A stretch of DNA of 45,615 nucleotides from an uncultured Prevotellaceae bacterium (lineage in GTDB: Bacteria; Bacteroidota; Bacteroidia; Bacteroidales; Bacteroidaceae), in assembly GCA_902768105.1 (NCBI GenBank), contig CACXJZ010000018.1, positions 1-45,615 of the forward strand, read 5' to 3'. The notes beneath the pieces were generated by a model, which worked only from the letters and a program-made list of their open reading frames with translations, had not been told where the DNA came from and searched no databases. Made by a program: the position numbers and the translations under genes. Positions 31,978-41,038 of this stretch are shown one piece after another. Position 1 is the first letter of the stretch; every line of letters begins with the position of its first letter.

Positions 31978-33666
31978 ATGAAGAAAAAGACCCTCCTTTT
32001 GCTTTCAACGGCATCACTAATGCTGCTGACAGCCTGCTCCGGCAAGCTCGGAGCCCTGAGTGCCGACAATTTCAAGGTGACTCCTAATCCGCTGGAGACC
32101 CACGCAGGACACGTGCAGGCCACCATCGACGGGACGTTCCCTGAGAAATATCTCAAACGCAATGCTGTGGTGACGGTGATACCCGAGCTTCGCTTCCAGA
32201 CCGCCAATGGTTTGCAGACCGTGAAGGGACAACCTGCAACGTTTCAGGGAGAGAAGGTATTGGGCAACGACCAGACCATCTCGTACCTGCTGGGCGGACA
32301 TTACACGATGAAGACCGACTTCCCCTACCAGCCTGAGATGCTGCAGAGCGACATGTACCTGACCTTCGACGCCCGCGTGGGAAAGAAAGAGGTAGAGGTG
32401 CCTGCAGTCAAGGTGGCAACAGGCGTCATCGCCACATCGGAGCTGTACCACCAGACGCTTCTGAGCGCCAACCCCGTGCTGGCTCCCGATGCCTTCCAAC
32501 GTATCACACAGCAGAAACAGGAAGCCAACATCAAGTTCCTTGTGGCACAGACACAGTTGCGCAAGAGTGAGTTGCAGAACAACAGCGTAACGGAACTCGT
32601 GAGCTTGTTGCAGCGCATCAACAACGAGCGTGAGACGTTGAGTCTGAACAGTATAGAGGTTTCGGCATACGCCTCGCCAGAGGGCAGTTTGAGCCTAAAC
32701 GAGCGACTGGCCAGCGGACGCCAGGACGTATCGGCAGAGTATGTGGAGCAGCAACTCAAGCGTACACACCTGAATGCACCCGTTGATACTCGCTATACAG
32801 CCGAGGACTGGGAAGGTTTCCAGCAGCTGGTTCGTGCCTCCGACATTCAAGACAAAGATGTTATCCTGCGCGTACTCTCGATGTACGACGACCCCGAGGA
32901 GCGTGAGCAGCAGATACGTAACATGAGTGAGGCTTTCCGTGAGCTGGCCGACGGCATCCTGCCTGAGCTGCGCCGTGCCCGCCTGATTGCCAACTACGAG
33001 GTCATCGGACGCGACGACTACCAGATTCAGCAGCAGTTCCGCGACGACGCCTCAAAGCTGAGTATTGAAGAACTGCTCTATGCTGCCGCACTCACTGAGA
33101 AGGCTGACGAGAAGATGGATATCTACCAGCGTGCCACACAGCTCTACCCCAACGATGCCCGTGCCTACAACAACATCGGACGACTCTACTACCAGCAGGG
33201 CAACTACGACCAGGCACGCCAGTATTTCCAGCGCACGCTTGGCATCGACCGCAACAGCAGCGAAGCCTATGCCAATCTGGGTCTGTTGGAGCTGCTGAAC
33301 GGCAATCTGGAAGAGGCAGAAAACTACATCGGACGTGCATCGGGTTCAGCTAACATCGCCGAGGTGCTGGGTAACCTGCACTTGGCACAGGGCAACTATG
33401 CGCTGGCCGAGCAGGACTTTACAGGCGTTTACAGCAACAGCGCATCCCTTGCACAGATTCTCAACAAGAACTATGCCAAGGCCGAGCAGACACTGGGTAA
33501 GGTAAGACCTATTGACGCAACAACCGACTACCTGCGTGCCGTACTATATGCACGCAAGGGCAACAACGGTGTGGCCGGCACCTTCCTGCGTAGCGCCATC
33601 GGAAAGAACCCTGCGCTTCAGAGCTATGCCGACCGCGACCTGGAACTGAGGAATATTGACAAATAA
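31978..33666 (+). CDS. TPR-repeat lipoprotein with an OmpA-like SPEG segment
   Basis: A 562-residue predicted lipoprotein (lipobox LLTACSG, Cys20). Residues about 30-155 form a beta-rich domain. About 215-262 (IEVSAYASPEGSLSLNERLASGRQDVSAEYV) resembles the peptidoglycan-associating OmpA C-domain as it appears in several Bacteroidetes surface proteins. TPR units follow (about 380-455, ARAYNNIGRLYYQQGNYDQARQYFQRTL, then AYANLGLLELLNGNLEEAENY) and continue to the end. A scaffolding role in the envelope is an inference. The ATG at 31978 fits the promoter and signal peptide. The next gene starts 3 bp after it. Confidence 0.8.
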   Translation: MKKKTLLLLSTASLMLLTACSGKLGALSADNFKVTPNPLETHAGHVQATIDGTFPEKYLKRNAVVTVIPELRFQTANGLQTVKGQPATFQGEKVLGNDQTISYLLGGHYTMKTDFPYQPEMLQSDMYLTFDARVGKKEVEVPAVKVATGVIATSELYHQTLLSANPVLAPDAFQRITQQKQEANIKFLVAQTQLRKSELQNNSVTELVSLLQRINNERETLSLNSIEVSAYASPEGSLSLNERLASGRQDVSAEYVEQQLKRTHLNAPVDTRYTAEDWEGFQQLVRASDIQDKDVILRVLSMYDDPEEREQQIRNMSEAFRELADGILPELRRARLIANYEVIGRDDYQIQQQFRDDASKLSIEELLYAAALTEKADEKMDIYQRATQLYPNDARAYNNIGRLYYQQGNYDQARQYFQRTLGIDRNSSEAYANLGLLELLNGNLEEAENYIGRASGSANIAEVLGNLHLAQGNYALAEQDFTGVYSNSASLAQILNKNYAKAEQTLGKVRPIDATTDYLRAVLYARKGNNGVAGTFLRSAIGKNPALQSYADRDLELRNIDK

Positions 33667-33669
33667 GAA

Positions 33670-34671
33670 ATGAAGCGACTGCTCGCATATATGCTTTTAG
33701 CGCTGCTCTTGGTTTCGTGCGGAACCGAGAGCGGCCGCTTTCGTTTAGAAGGACACCTGAAAAACATGAATCAGGCAGAGTTCTACATCTATTGCATGGA
33801 TGGCGGTTTTCCCAAGCCTGACACCGTCAAAGTAGCCAAGGGCCGTTTCGTCTATGAGACAGACCTGGACCGTCCGGCCACCTATGTCATCGTTTTCCCC
33901 AACGGCTCGGAACTGGCCATATTCGGCAACTCAGGAGTGACCGCGAAAATGGAGGGCGACGCCTCGCACCTGAGAGAGACAACCGTCGAGGGTACTGACG
34001 AGAACGAAGAGTTTACGGCTTGGCGCATGAACGCCAACCGTCTGACACCCCCAGAAGTAGAACAGGCTGCCAAAGACTTTATCCGCGAGAACCCCGCCTC
34101 TGTCATCAGCAACTACCTGTTGCAACGTTTTCTGGTATTAGGGTCAAAGCCTGACTACAAGACCGCATTCGAGTTGGTGAAGCTTCTGCTGAAGGAACAG
34201 CCGGACAACGGACGTCTTATCCGTCTGGAAAAGGAACTCAAAGGACTACAATATGCCATGAACGGCGCTACCCTACCCAACTTCAAGGCTACCGATATCA
34301 ACGGCAATACGGTGAGCCGCGAGTCGTTGAAAGGTGAGTTGAACATTATCTCCGTATGGGCCATGTGGAACTATGAGAGCCAGAGCATGCAACGTAAGCT
34401 CCACGATTTGAAACGCACCTACGGCAGCCGCCTCGGGCTGTTGAGCATCAACCTCGACGCTTCCATGAACGAGGGCCGACGCTTCCTTGAGCGCGACTCT
34501 ATCACATGGAGCAATGTCTGTGACGGCCGTATATGGGAGTCGCCGCTAGTGATGCAGCTGGGCATTACGGATGTTCCTGGTAATATTTTCACCGACCGCC
34601 AGGGAAAAGTTATCGACTTGAACGTGCCCGTTCCGAAACTGGAAGAACGGGTGAAGGGTATTCTTAAATGA
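33670..34671 (+). CDS. DUF4369/thioredoxin-like lipoprotein lacking the CxxC motif
   Basis: A 333-residue lipoprotein (lipobox LLLVSCG, Cys17). An N-terminal DUF4369 beta domain (about 20-110) is followed by a helical linker and a C-terminal thioredoxin/AhpC-TSA fold (about 200-333: GATLPNFKATDINGNTVS; IISVWAMWNYESQSM; LGITDVPGNIFTD). Relatives usually have WASWCxxC. Here the site is WNYES, with Asn234 and Ser237 in place of both cysteines, although the cis-Pro loop (VPGN) is kept. It should be redox-inactive and may bind rather than reduce a partner. The stop overlaps the ATPase start (ATGA). Confidence 0.83.
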   Translation: MKRLLAYMLLALLLVSCGTESGRFRLEGHLKNMNQAEFYIYCMDGGFPKPDTVKVAKGRFVYETDLDRPATYVIVFPNGSELAIFGNSGVTAKMEGDASHLRETTVEGTDENEEFTAWRMNANRLTPPEVEQAAKDFIRENPASVISNYLLQRFLVLGSKPDYKTAFELVKLLLKEQPDNGRLIRLEKELKGLQYAMNGATLPNFKATDINGNTVSRESLKGELNIISVWAMWNYESQSMQRKLHDLKRTYGSRLGLLSINLDASMNEGRRFLERDSITWSNVCDGRIWESPLVMQLGITDVPGNIFTDRQGKVIDLNVPVPKLEERVKGILK

Positions 34672-37259
34672 AAAAACATTACACAGGACTTTCCGATGCA
34701 GAAGTGCTACGCAGTAGAGCGGAGCACGGTGCTAACGTGCTCACACCGCCTGATCGGGAATCGCTATGGAAACGTTTTTTCGAGAAACTGACAGGTCCCT
34801 TCGGCCATCGTCTAAAAGGCTGGAGAGACGGTGACCCGCTCATCTTCATCCTGGAGATTGCCGCCCTGCTGTCCGTCATGATTTCACTGGCAGAATATAA
34901 CGAATGGTTCGGACTGCACAACCCTGGCGGAGGGGTATTCTTCGAACCGCTGGGCATCCTGATGGCCATTCTGCTGGCAACTGGCTTTTCCTTTATCTTC
35001 GAACTGAAAGCCAGCCGCGAGTTTTCCCTGTTGAACCAAGTGAACGACGAGGAGCCCGTGCTCGTGGTACGTAACGGTAACACCACGCAAATTCCACGTT
35101 GTGACGTGGTGGTGGGCGACATCGTCATGCTCTCTACAGGCGACGAGGTGCCCGCCGATGCCGTATTGTTGGAGGCTACATCGCTACAGATGGACGAGTC
35201 TTCGTTGACGGGTGAACCTGTGTGCAGCAAGACGGTCATCGAGGCTGACTTCGACCAAGAGGCAACGTTTCCCAGCAATCACGTCATGCGTAGCACAAAA
35301 GTGATGGAGGGACATGCCGTCTGTCAGGTGCAGGCTGTGGGCGACCAGACAGAATATGGGCACGTCTTCGTGGCTGCACAATTAGACGACAGCGTGAAGA
35401 CTCCCCTGAACGAGCAGTTGGAAGGTTTGGGCAAACTCATCACCAAAGCCAGTTATCTTGTCGCCATATTCGTAGTGTTGGGTCGCATACTGATGTACGT
35501 ACTGACACGCGACTTCGTACTCATTGACTTCATCACCTACCTGTTACAAACGGTCATGATAGCTGTGACACTCATCGTGGTTGCCGTTCCTGAGGGACTG
35601 CCTATGGCTATCTCGCTGTCGCTGGCTTACTCCATGCGCCGAATGCTCAAGACCAACAACCTCGTGCGCCGTATGCATGCCTGCGAAACGATGGGAGCAG
35701 CCACCGTCATCTGTACGGACAAGACAGGCACACTGACACAAAACCAAATGAAGGTAGCAGAAATAGTCCCTTTAGGCACTATAGACACTATCCAGGAAAA
35801 CCTCGCCATCAACTCTACCGCCCAGCTGGACCTGCAAAACGCGGAAAAACCGCTCGTGTTAGGCAACCCTACAGAGGGCGCCCTGTTACTGTGGCTCCAC
35901 GAGCAAGGCATCGACTATCGCCAGTTACGCGAACAGGCAGAGATTGTTGACGAGCTGCCCTTTTCGACAGAGCGCAAATACATGGCCACCACCATACGCA
36001 GGCAGGACGGCACAAAGGTGCGCTACGTCAAAGGAGCACCCGAGGTGGTAATGGGCATGTGTAACACACAGTCTGCCAGCGTCAAGTCCACACTTCTCAA
36101 GTGGCAGCAGCAGGCTATGCGCACGCTGGCCGTTGCCAGTCAGCAAGAAGGTGAACAGCAGCCTACGCTCAATGCCCTTGTGGCCATCAGCGACCCTGTA
36201 CGCCCTGACGTTCCTGCAGCTGTCAAAGAGTGTTTGGATGCAGGCATCCAAGTGAAGATTGTGACGGGCGACACCCCGGGCACGGCTCGCGAGATTGGCA
36301 GACAGGTTGGTTTGTGGACTAATACCGACGGCGACGAAAACATCATTACGGGTCCCGAGTTTGCTACCCTTACCGACAAGCAACTGCTAGAACGAGTAGA
36401 AAATCTGAAGATTATTGCACGTGCACGTCCTATGGACAAGCGGCGGCTGGTGGAAGCCCTGCAACAACGGAACGAGGTAGTGGCTGTGACTGGCGACGGC
36501 ACCAACGATGCACCTGCCCTGAAAGCCGCCCACGTTGGGCTGTCGATGGGTGACGGCACATCAGTAGCCAAGGAAGCCAGCGACATCACCATCATTGACA
36601 ATTCGTTCTCCAGCATCGGCCGTGCCGTCATGTGGGGGCGCTCACTCTATCAGAACATACAGCGCTTCATCCTGTTCCAGCTGACCGTCAATGTGGTTGC
36701 CTGTCTCGTGGTGCTCGTAGGAGCGTTTACCGGGACAGAGTCGCCGCTTACTGTCACACAGATGCTCTGGGTGAACCTCATCATGGATACCTTCGCAGCA
36801 ATGGCGTTTGCCACATTGCCCCCCTCCGCAGCCGTCATGCACGACAAGCCTCGCAGCCGTCAGGCGTTCATCATCAGCAAGACCATGTGGCAACACATCT
36901 GGGGCATCGGCTTGCTCTTCACGGCCGCTTTGCTCGTTCTGCTTTTCCTGCCCTCAACCCTCCACCTTTCACCTTCCACCTTCTTTACCATCTTCGTGAT
37001 GCTTCAGTTCTGGAACATGTTTAACACCCGAGCCTTTGCTACAGGGAGGTCGGCCTTTCATCTGCGTGGCTGTAAGGGTTTCCTGCTGATTGCTGCGCTC
37101 ATCTTCCTGGGGCAGGTTCTTATCATCAATCTCGGAGGTGCATTCTTCAACGTAGAACCCCTGTCGCTGCAGACATGGCTCATAACAACCGGTGCCACCT
37201 CGCTCGTCCTGTGGACAGGTGAAGTGGCACGTCTGCTTACATCTAAAAGAAAGGCTTAG
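34668..37259 (+). CDS. Calcium-type P-type ATPase (PMCA-like)
   Basis: An 863-residue P2-type cation pump. The phosphorylated Asp351 is in CTDKTGTLTQNQ. The actuator loop has SLTGEP, the nucleotide domain has KGAPEVV, and the hinge is GDGTNDAPALKAA (Asp610, Asp614). The M4 motif VPEGLP and the M6 motif VNLIMDTFAA match calcium ATPases of the plasma-membrane type. It probably exports Ca2+ (Mn2+ cannot be excluded). In a loop between C-terminal helices, residues 762-773 are encoded by five heptamers (PSTLHLSPSTFF). It overlaps the preceding gene by 4 bases, and its stop directly abuts the stop of the convergent esterase gene. Confidence 0.92.
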   Translation: MKKHYTGLSDAEVLRSRAEHGANVLTPPDRESLWKRFFEKLTGPFGHRLKGWRDGDPLIFILEIAALLSVMISLAEYNEWFGLHNPGGGVFFEPLGILMAILLATGFSFIFELKASREFSLLNQVNDEEPVLVVRNGNTTQIPRCDVVVGDIVMLSTGDEVPADAVLLEATSLQMDESSLTGEPVCSKTVIEADFDQEATFPSNHVMRSTKVMEGHAVCQVQAVGDQTEYGHVFVAAQLDDSVKTPLNEQLEGLGKLITKASYLVAIFVVLGRILMYVLTRDFVLIDFITYLLQTVMIAVTLIVVAVPEGLPMAISLSLAYSMRRMLKTNNLVRRMHACETMGAATVICTDKTGTLTQNQMKVAEIVPLGTIDTIQENLAINSTAQLDLQNAEKPLVLGNPTEGALLLWLHEQGIDYRQLREQAEIVDELPFSTERKYMATTIRRQDGTKVRYVKGAPEVVMGMCNTQSASVKSTLLKWQQQAMRTLAVASQQEGEQQPTLNALVAISDPVRPDVPAAVKECLDAGIQVKIVTGDTPGTAREIGRQVGLWTNTDGDENIITGPEFATLTDKQLLERVENLKIIARARPMDKRRLVEALQQRNEVVAVTGDGTNDAPALKAAHVGLSMGDGTSVAKEASDITIIDNSFSSIGRAVMWGRSLYQNIQRFILFQLTVNVVACLVVLVGAFTGTESPLTVTQMLWVNLIMDTFAAMAFATLPPSAAVMHDKPRSRQAFIISKTMWQHIWGIGLLFTAALLVLLFLPSTLHLSPSTFFTIFVMLQFWNMFNTRAFATGRSAFHLRGCKGFLLIAALIFLGQVLIINLGGAFFNVEPLSLQTWLITTGATSLVLWTGEVARLLTSKRKA
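36951..36985 (+). repeat. Heptanucleotide array inside the P-type ATPase gene
   Basis: Five in-phase units: CCCTCAA, CCCTCCA, CCTTTCA, CCTTCCA, CCTTCTT. They encode PSTLHLSPSTFF at a turn between two transmembrane helices, a place that tolerates insertion. Confidence 0.8.
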
Positions 37260-38117
37260 CTATTCTTCTGCGTCATCCTCGTCGTTCAAAGGTTCCGTAT
37301 CGTTACTGTTCAGCTCTATCTCCAGCTGATCGGTACGGCGCTTAAATTCCTTATATACATGCGAGAGGTCTTCCTTCTTGATATCCACCTCGCGGTCAAC
37401 GGGTCGCCAAGGGTCGTTCAGTGTGTGACGGAAAAGCCACTCGTATGTCTTTGAGGCATAGAAGAAACGTGCCAGCGCACCATGTGAGGCTCCTGGCAGC
37501 CAGTCGAAACGCAGACGACTGGTAATGCCCAGTCGCTGCATGCCCTCGACAACCTTCTGCGACTCACGCACGGAGACTGCACGATCGGCCGTCCCGTGAG
37601 CAATCCAAAGGGGCAGTTCCCCCAACTTACGATAGTCTTTGAGTGTGCTACCGCCACACAGGGCAATGGCTGCCGCAATCTTCTCCGGATAGGTGCCGGC
37701 AAAGTCAAGCGTTCCGTAGCCGCCCAGGCTCATACCCAACACATAGACACGACTCTTGTTGTAGGCATAGTGCTTGTCCATCCATTCCAGGATATCGTTG
37801 AGCTTGTGGGGGTTCCAGGGACCGCCTGGGTTCTGTGGTGCCACGATGAGCGCAGGGATGTCCATACCCATCTTCACAGCATCGATGCAACCATAGCGCA
37901 ACACGCGGTTGAGGTTGCGTCCGCAGAGGCTGGCACCATGCAGGAAAACGATGAGTGCCGTGGATTCCTGCATGTAATAATAGTCCTCAGGAGTATATAC
38001 CCAGAAGTCGTAGCCACCCTTGATGACTCCCTTCTTGGCCGATAACAAATCATACTGTGCCTGCACGCTAAGTGTACAGGCCAACATCAGTAAAATGCTT
38101 AGAATCTTCTGTTTCAT
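37260..38117 (-). CDS. Secreted alpha/beta-hydrolase (esterase/peptidase-like)
   Basis: A 285-residue protein with a Sec signal peptide (1-20, SVQAQ). The alpha/beta-hydrolase core shows the oxyanion region FLHGAS, nucleophile Ser130 in GMSLGGYG, Asp178 in HGTADRAV and His212 in GASHGAL. It resembles carboxylesterase/dienelactone-type enzymes that remove acyl groups from glycans. The C-terminus is charged and acidic. It is divergent from an SGNH-MBOAT O-acetylation cluster, so a role in deacetylating surface glycan is possible, but the substrate is unknown. The ATG is only five bases after a -7 promoter element. Confidence 0.85.
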   Translation of the reverse strand: MKQKILSILLMLACTLSVQAQYDLLSAKKGVIKGGYDFWVYTPEDYYYMQESTALIVFLHGASLCGRNLNRVLRYGCIDAVKMGMDIPALIVAPQNPGGPWNPHKLNDILEWMDKHYAYNKSRVYVLGMSLGGYGTLDFAGTYPEKIAAAIALCGGSTLKDYRKLGELPLWIAHGTADRAVSVRESQKVVEGMQRLGITSRLRFDWLPGASHGALARFFYASKTYEWLFRHTLNDPWRPVDREVDIKKEDLSHVYKEFKRRTDQLEIELNSNDTEPLNDEDDAEE

Positions 38118-38121
38118 GCGT

Positions 38122-38130
38122 GCAAAGATA
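38122..38130 (-). promoter_or_regulatory. -7 promoter element of the esterase gene
   Basis: TATCTTTGC on the minus strand, followed by CGC and the ATG at 38117. No TTTG is seen 19 bp upstream. The geometry to the start codon is the same as at folP, suggesting a leaderless or very short-leader mRNA. Confidence 0.6.
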
Positions 38131-38140
38131 CAAAAAAATA

Positions 38141-38168
38141 AGCATGAAGCATGGAGAATGAAGAATTT
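38141..38168. repeat. Heptanucleotide array between divergent promoters (AGCATGA type)
   Basis: Units AGCATGA, AGCATGG, AGAATGA, AGAATTT, in phase, directly before the -7 element of the SGNH gene and inside the -33 region of both divergent promoters. Confidence 0.75.
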
Positions 38169-38172
38169 TTTG

Positions 38173-38181
38173 TAACTTTGC
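38173..38181 (+). promoter_or_regulatory. -7 promoter element of the SGNH-MBOAT operon
   Basis: TAACTTTGC, followed by AGCCGCTTATAAG, which nearly matches the region after the tRNA-Pro promoter (AGCCGCTTACGAG). The -33 region is replaced by the heptamer array. Confidence 0.65.
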
Positions 38182-38204
38182 AGCCGCTTATAAGTTTTTT
38201 TAAG

Positions 38205-39545
38205 ATGAACAATTCAACAGGAAAGACATTTCTGCTTACTCTGGGTACTGTGGCAGTGCTGCTGCTGATGGGGCTATTGCCCACCTTCAGCGTCAGCAAT
38301 TTCGAAAGCCGTCCAGTAGAAATGCTGAGCGACCTGCTTGAGCCAGACTCAACCATCAACGAACCCATCATGCCTGCCGTAGCGGTGAAGAAACAGCCCG
38401 TGGCGAAGTATCACCCTGCAGGCGTCACGCTCTTTGAAGACTTTTCTGAGGGAAAGCCAGGCGGCATGAACCATTTTTGGGGCAAGCTGCTCAATGCCAA
38501 ACGTGGCGGACGCATCAACATTGCTTACTTTGGCGACTCATTTATTGAGAGTGACATCCTAACCTGTGACCTGCGCGAACTGCTGCAGGCCAAGTACGGC
38601 GGTTCAGGGCCGGGCTGGGTGGATTGCGGAGGCGGCGTGGGCACCAATAAGCCCACCATCACGGCACGCGCCAAGAACATCAAGGAGAACTGTATTCTGA
38701 AAAAACCCTTCGATGCTGCACTCGAAGCTATGAACCAGCGCTACTACCACGCTTCCGCAGGTGCTACGCTGAACCTGTCAGCCACGAAGTACAAGCCCCA
38801 TGTGGCCAGTTGGGACAGGGCGATGCTCTTCTTCGCCACCGACTCAAAGTTTACGGTGAAAACCTCTGGCGACAGCCTCATCACGGGCGAGCGTACGTTT
38901 GAGCCACTGGGCGAGGTACAGGTGATGGAGACCAAGGCCCGCATGACCAAGATAAATTACACCTTCCCAAATGCTAATAGCCGCACTAGGCTCTTTGGTG
39001 TGGCGCTCGATGGTGCCAAGGGTGTGGCACTTGACAACTTCAGCATGCGCGGTACGCCGGGCTTCATGCTTGCCAAGGTGCCCGTCAAGACCATGCAAGA
39101 AATCAATAAGTACCGTCCTTACGACCTCATTATCCTGCAGTTTGGTTTGAACGTGGTCGATGACAAGGCAAGTGACGCCCAGTGTCGTGCCTACATCAAC
39201 CGCATGAAGAAGGTCATCGAAGTTTTCCGTCAGGGATTCCCCCAGGCCAGCATCGTCGTATTTAGCGTTCCCGACCGCGTACAGCGCTCAGCAGGCGGTT
39301 TCCACACGCTCAAAGGCGTACAGAAGCTGGTAGGTTTCCAGCGTGTGCTGGCCTCAGAGTGTGGCGTGGCCTATCTGAACGTGCATGAAATCATGGGCGG
39401 CAACGACAGCATGACGAAATTCGTGGAACAGGGTCTGGCAGCCAAGGACTATACCCACCTGAACTACAAGGGTGGCAAGGAGATTGCCAACCGTATCTAT
39501 CAGTCCATACTGGCTGGTGTTGAGAACTACAGGAGAGGACACTAA
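38205..39545 (+). CDS. Membrane-anchored SGNH/GDSL-family protein
   Basis: A 446-residue protein with an N-terminal transmembrane helix (about 8-28) and an extracytoplasmic SGNH fold. Block I is YFGDSFIESD (Ser112), block III is in ILQFGLNVV, and the C-terminal Asp/His pair is in KDYTHLNYKGG. SGNH partners of MBOAT enzymes act as the final O-acetyltransferase or as an esterase. The ATG at 38205 is chosen because the promoter starts transcription near 38186. An upstream in-frame ATG (38151) lies in the heptamer array. It is followed after 3 bp by the MBOAT gene. Confidence 0.84.
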   Translation: MNNSTGKTFLLTLGTVAVLLLMGLLPTFSVSNFESRPVEMLSDLLEPDSTINEPIMPAVAVKKQPVAKYHPAGVTLFEDFSEGKPGGMNHFWGKLLNAKRGGRINIAYFGDSFIESDILTCDLRELLQAKYGGSGPGWVDCGGGVGTNKPTITARAKNIKENCILKKPFDAALEAMNQRYYHASAGATLNLSATKYKPHVASWDRAMLFFATDSKFTVKTSGDSLITGERTFEPLGEVQVMETKARMTKINYTFPNANSRTRLFGVALDGAKGVALDNFSMRGTPGFMLAKVPVKTMQEINKYRPYDLIILQFGLNVVDDKASDAQCRAYINRMKKVIEVFRQGFPQASIVVFSVPDRVQRSAGGFHTLKGVQKLVGFQRVLASECGVAYLNVHEIMGGNDSMTKFVEQGLAAKDYTHLNYKGGKEIANRIYQSILAGVENYRRGH

Positions 39546-39548
39546 GAT

Positions 39549-41024
39549 ATGATTGACAAACTGATAGAACAGCTGACCTACCACAGCAACGACCCACTGA
39601 TTTTCAGCACGTCGCTGTTCCTGTTCATGTTCCTGGGATTCACGTTGGTCTATTTCCTTTTAGAGAAGAAGTTGACCATGCGCCTGCTGTTTGTCACGGC
39701 GTTCTCCTACTATTTCTATTACAAGAGCAGCGGCTTCTATTTCTTCCTGCTGGCAGTTGTCACGCTGAGCGACTTCTTTCTGGCACGCGGAATCTCCCGC
39801 TGCGAGAGCAAGAGCACCAAGGCCAAGTGGCTGCTATTCCTCAGTCTGCTGGTTGATTTGGGACTGCTAGGCTACTTCAAATACACCAACTTCTTTGCCA
39901 AGATGATTGCCGACTGCCTGGGCAACAACTTCCAGCCGTGGGACATCTTCCTACCTGTGGGCATCAGCTTCTTCACGTTCCAGAGCATGAGCTACACCAT
40001 CGACATCTATCGTGGTCAGCTGAAACCCGTCAACTCCTTGCTTGACTACGCTTTCTACGTGTCATTCTTCCCGCAGCTGGTGGCAGGTCCTATTGTCCGT
40101 GCACGCGATTTCCTGCCCCAGATACGACGGGTGCCCGAGGTAACCAGTGAAATGATGTCGAAGGGCGTCTATTTCATAGCTATCGGCCTCATCAAGAAAT
40201 GCATCATCAGCGACTATATCAGTCTGAACTTCGTGGACCGTGTGTTCGAGGACCCCAGCCTCTACTCCGGCATCGAGAACCTGCTGAGCGTCTATGGCTA
40301 CACCTTGCAGATATACTGCGACTTCAGCGGCTACAGCGATATGGCCATTGGTATAGCCCTGCTCTTGGGATTCCGCTTCCCGCAGAACTTCGACACGCCC
40401 TACATCAGCACCAGTGTCACCGAGTTCTGGCGTCGCTGGCACATGTCGTTCTCCACTTGGATCAGGGATTACATCTATATATCCTTGGGCGGCAACAGGA
40501 AGGGCAAGGTCAGGACCTACGTCAACCTGCTGGTGACGATGCTCATCGGTGGACTGTGGCACGGCGCCAACCTCAACTTCGTGGTTTGGGGAGCCATGCA
40601 CGGCCTGGCGCTGGCCTGTCATAAGTTCTTCAGTTCCGAGGTGCTCCACCACGACAAGCACTACTACTCTCATGGCATCAAGCGTCTGCTGGCCATTCTC
40701 ATAACGTTCCATTTCGTCTGCTTTACCTTCATCTTCTTCCGCAACGTGTCGTTCGACAAGAGCATGCTGATGATTGAGCAGATGTGTTGTAATATGCATT
40801 TCGAGCTGCTGCCAGGTATCTTCAGCGGCTATATGTATGTGATGATTCTTATCTTGTTGGGTTACGTCATGCATTTCATTCCCAAGACGTGGAAGCAGAT
40901 ACCCGTGACCATTCTTCAGAAAGGCGGTCTCGCCGTACAGTGCCTGGCGCTGGTAATAGTCATCTACCTCGTCATCCAGACCAAGAGCAGCGAGATACAG
41001 CCGTTTATCTATTTCCAATTCTAA
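39549..41024 (+). CDS. MBOAT family O-acyltransferase (AlgI/PatA/DltB-like)
   Basis: A 491-residue multi-pass membrane protein with about ten helices. The membrane-bound O-acyltransferase signature is complete: SFFTFQSMSYTIDIYRG (140-156), FFPQLVAGPIVRARDFLPQ, FWRRWHMSFSTWIRDYIYI (293-311) and GGLWHGANLNFVVWGAMHG with His338 and His351. It would move an acetyl group across the membrane for transfer to a polymer. Its position between two SGNH genes and next to a transglycosylase-like gene points to peptidoglycan or a surface polysaccharide as acceptor, which is an inference. The next gene starts 14 bp downstream. Confidence 0.93.
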   Translation: MIDKLIEQLTYHSNDPLIFSTSLFLFMFLGFTLVYFLLEKKLTMRLLFVTAFSYYFYYKSSGFYFFLLAVVTLSDFFLARGISRCESKSTKAKWLLFLSLLVDLGLLGYFKYTNFFAKMIADCLGNNFQPWDIFLPVGISFFTFQSMSYTIDIYRGQLKPVNSLLDYAFYVSFFPQLVAGPIVRARDFLPQIRRVPEVTSEMMSKGVYFIAIGLIKKCIISDYISLNFVDRVFEDPSLYSGIENLLSVYGYTLQIYCDFSGYSDMAIGIALLLGFRFPQNFDTPYISTSVTEFWRRWHMSFSTWIRDYIYISLGGNRKGKVRTYVNLLVTMLIGGLWHGANLNFVVWGAMHGLALACHKFFSSEVLHHDKHYYSHGIKRLLAILITFHFVCFTFIFFRNVSFDKSMLMIEQMCCNMHFELLPGIFSGYMYVMILILLGYVMHFIPKTWKQIPVTILQKGGLAVQCLALVIVIYLVIQTKSSEIQPFIYFQF

Positions 41025-41038
41025 TCAAAAAGCCTATT

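Noticed and set aside
38151-38204. Upstream in-frame ATG that would add 18 residues to the first SGNH protein
   Set aside because: It lies in the heptamer array and ahead of the -7 element, so it would not be transcribed from that promoter. The transmembrane anchor follows the later ATG.
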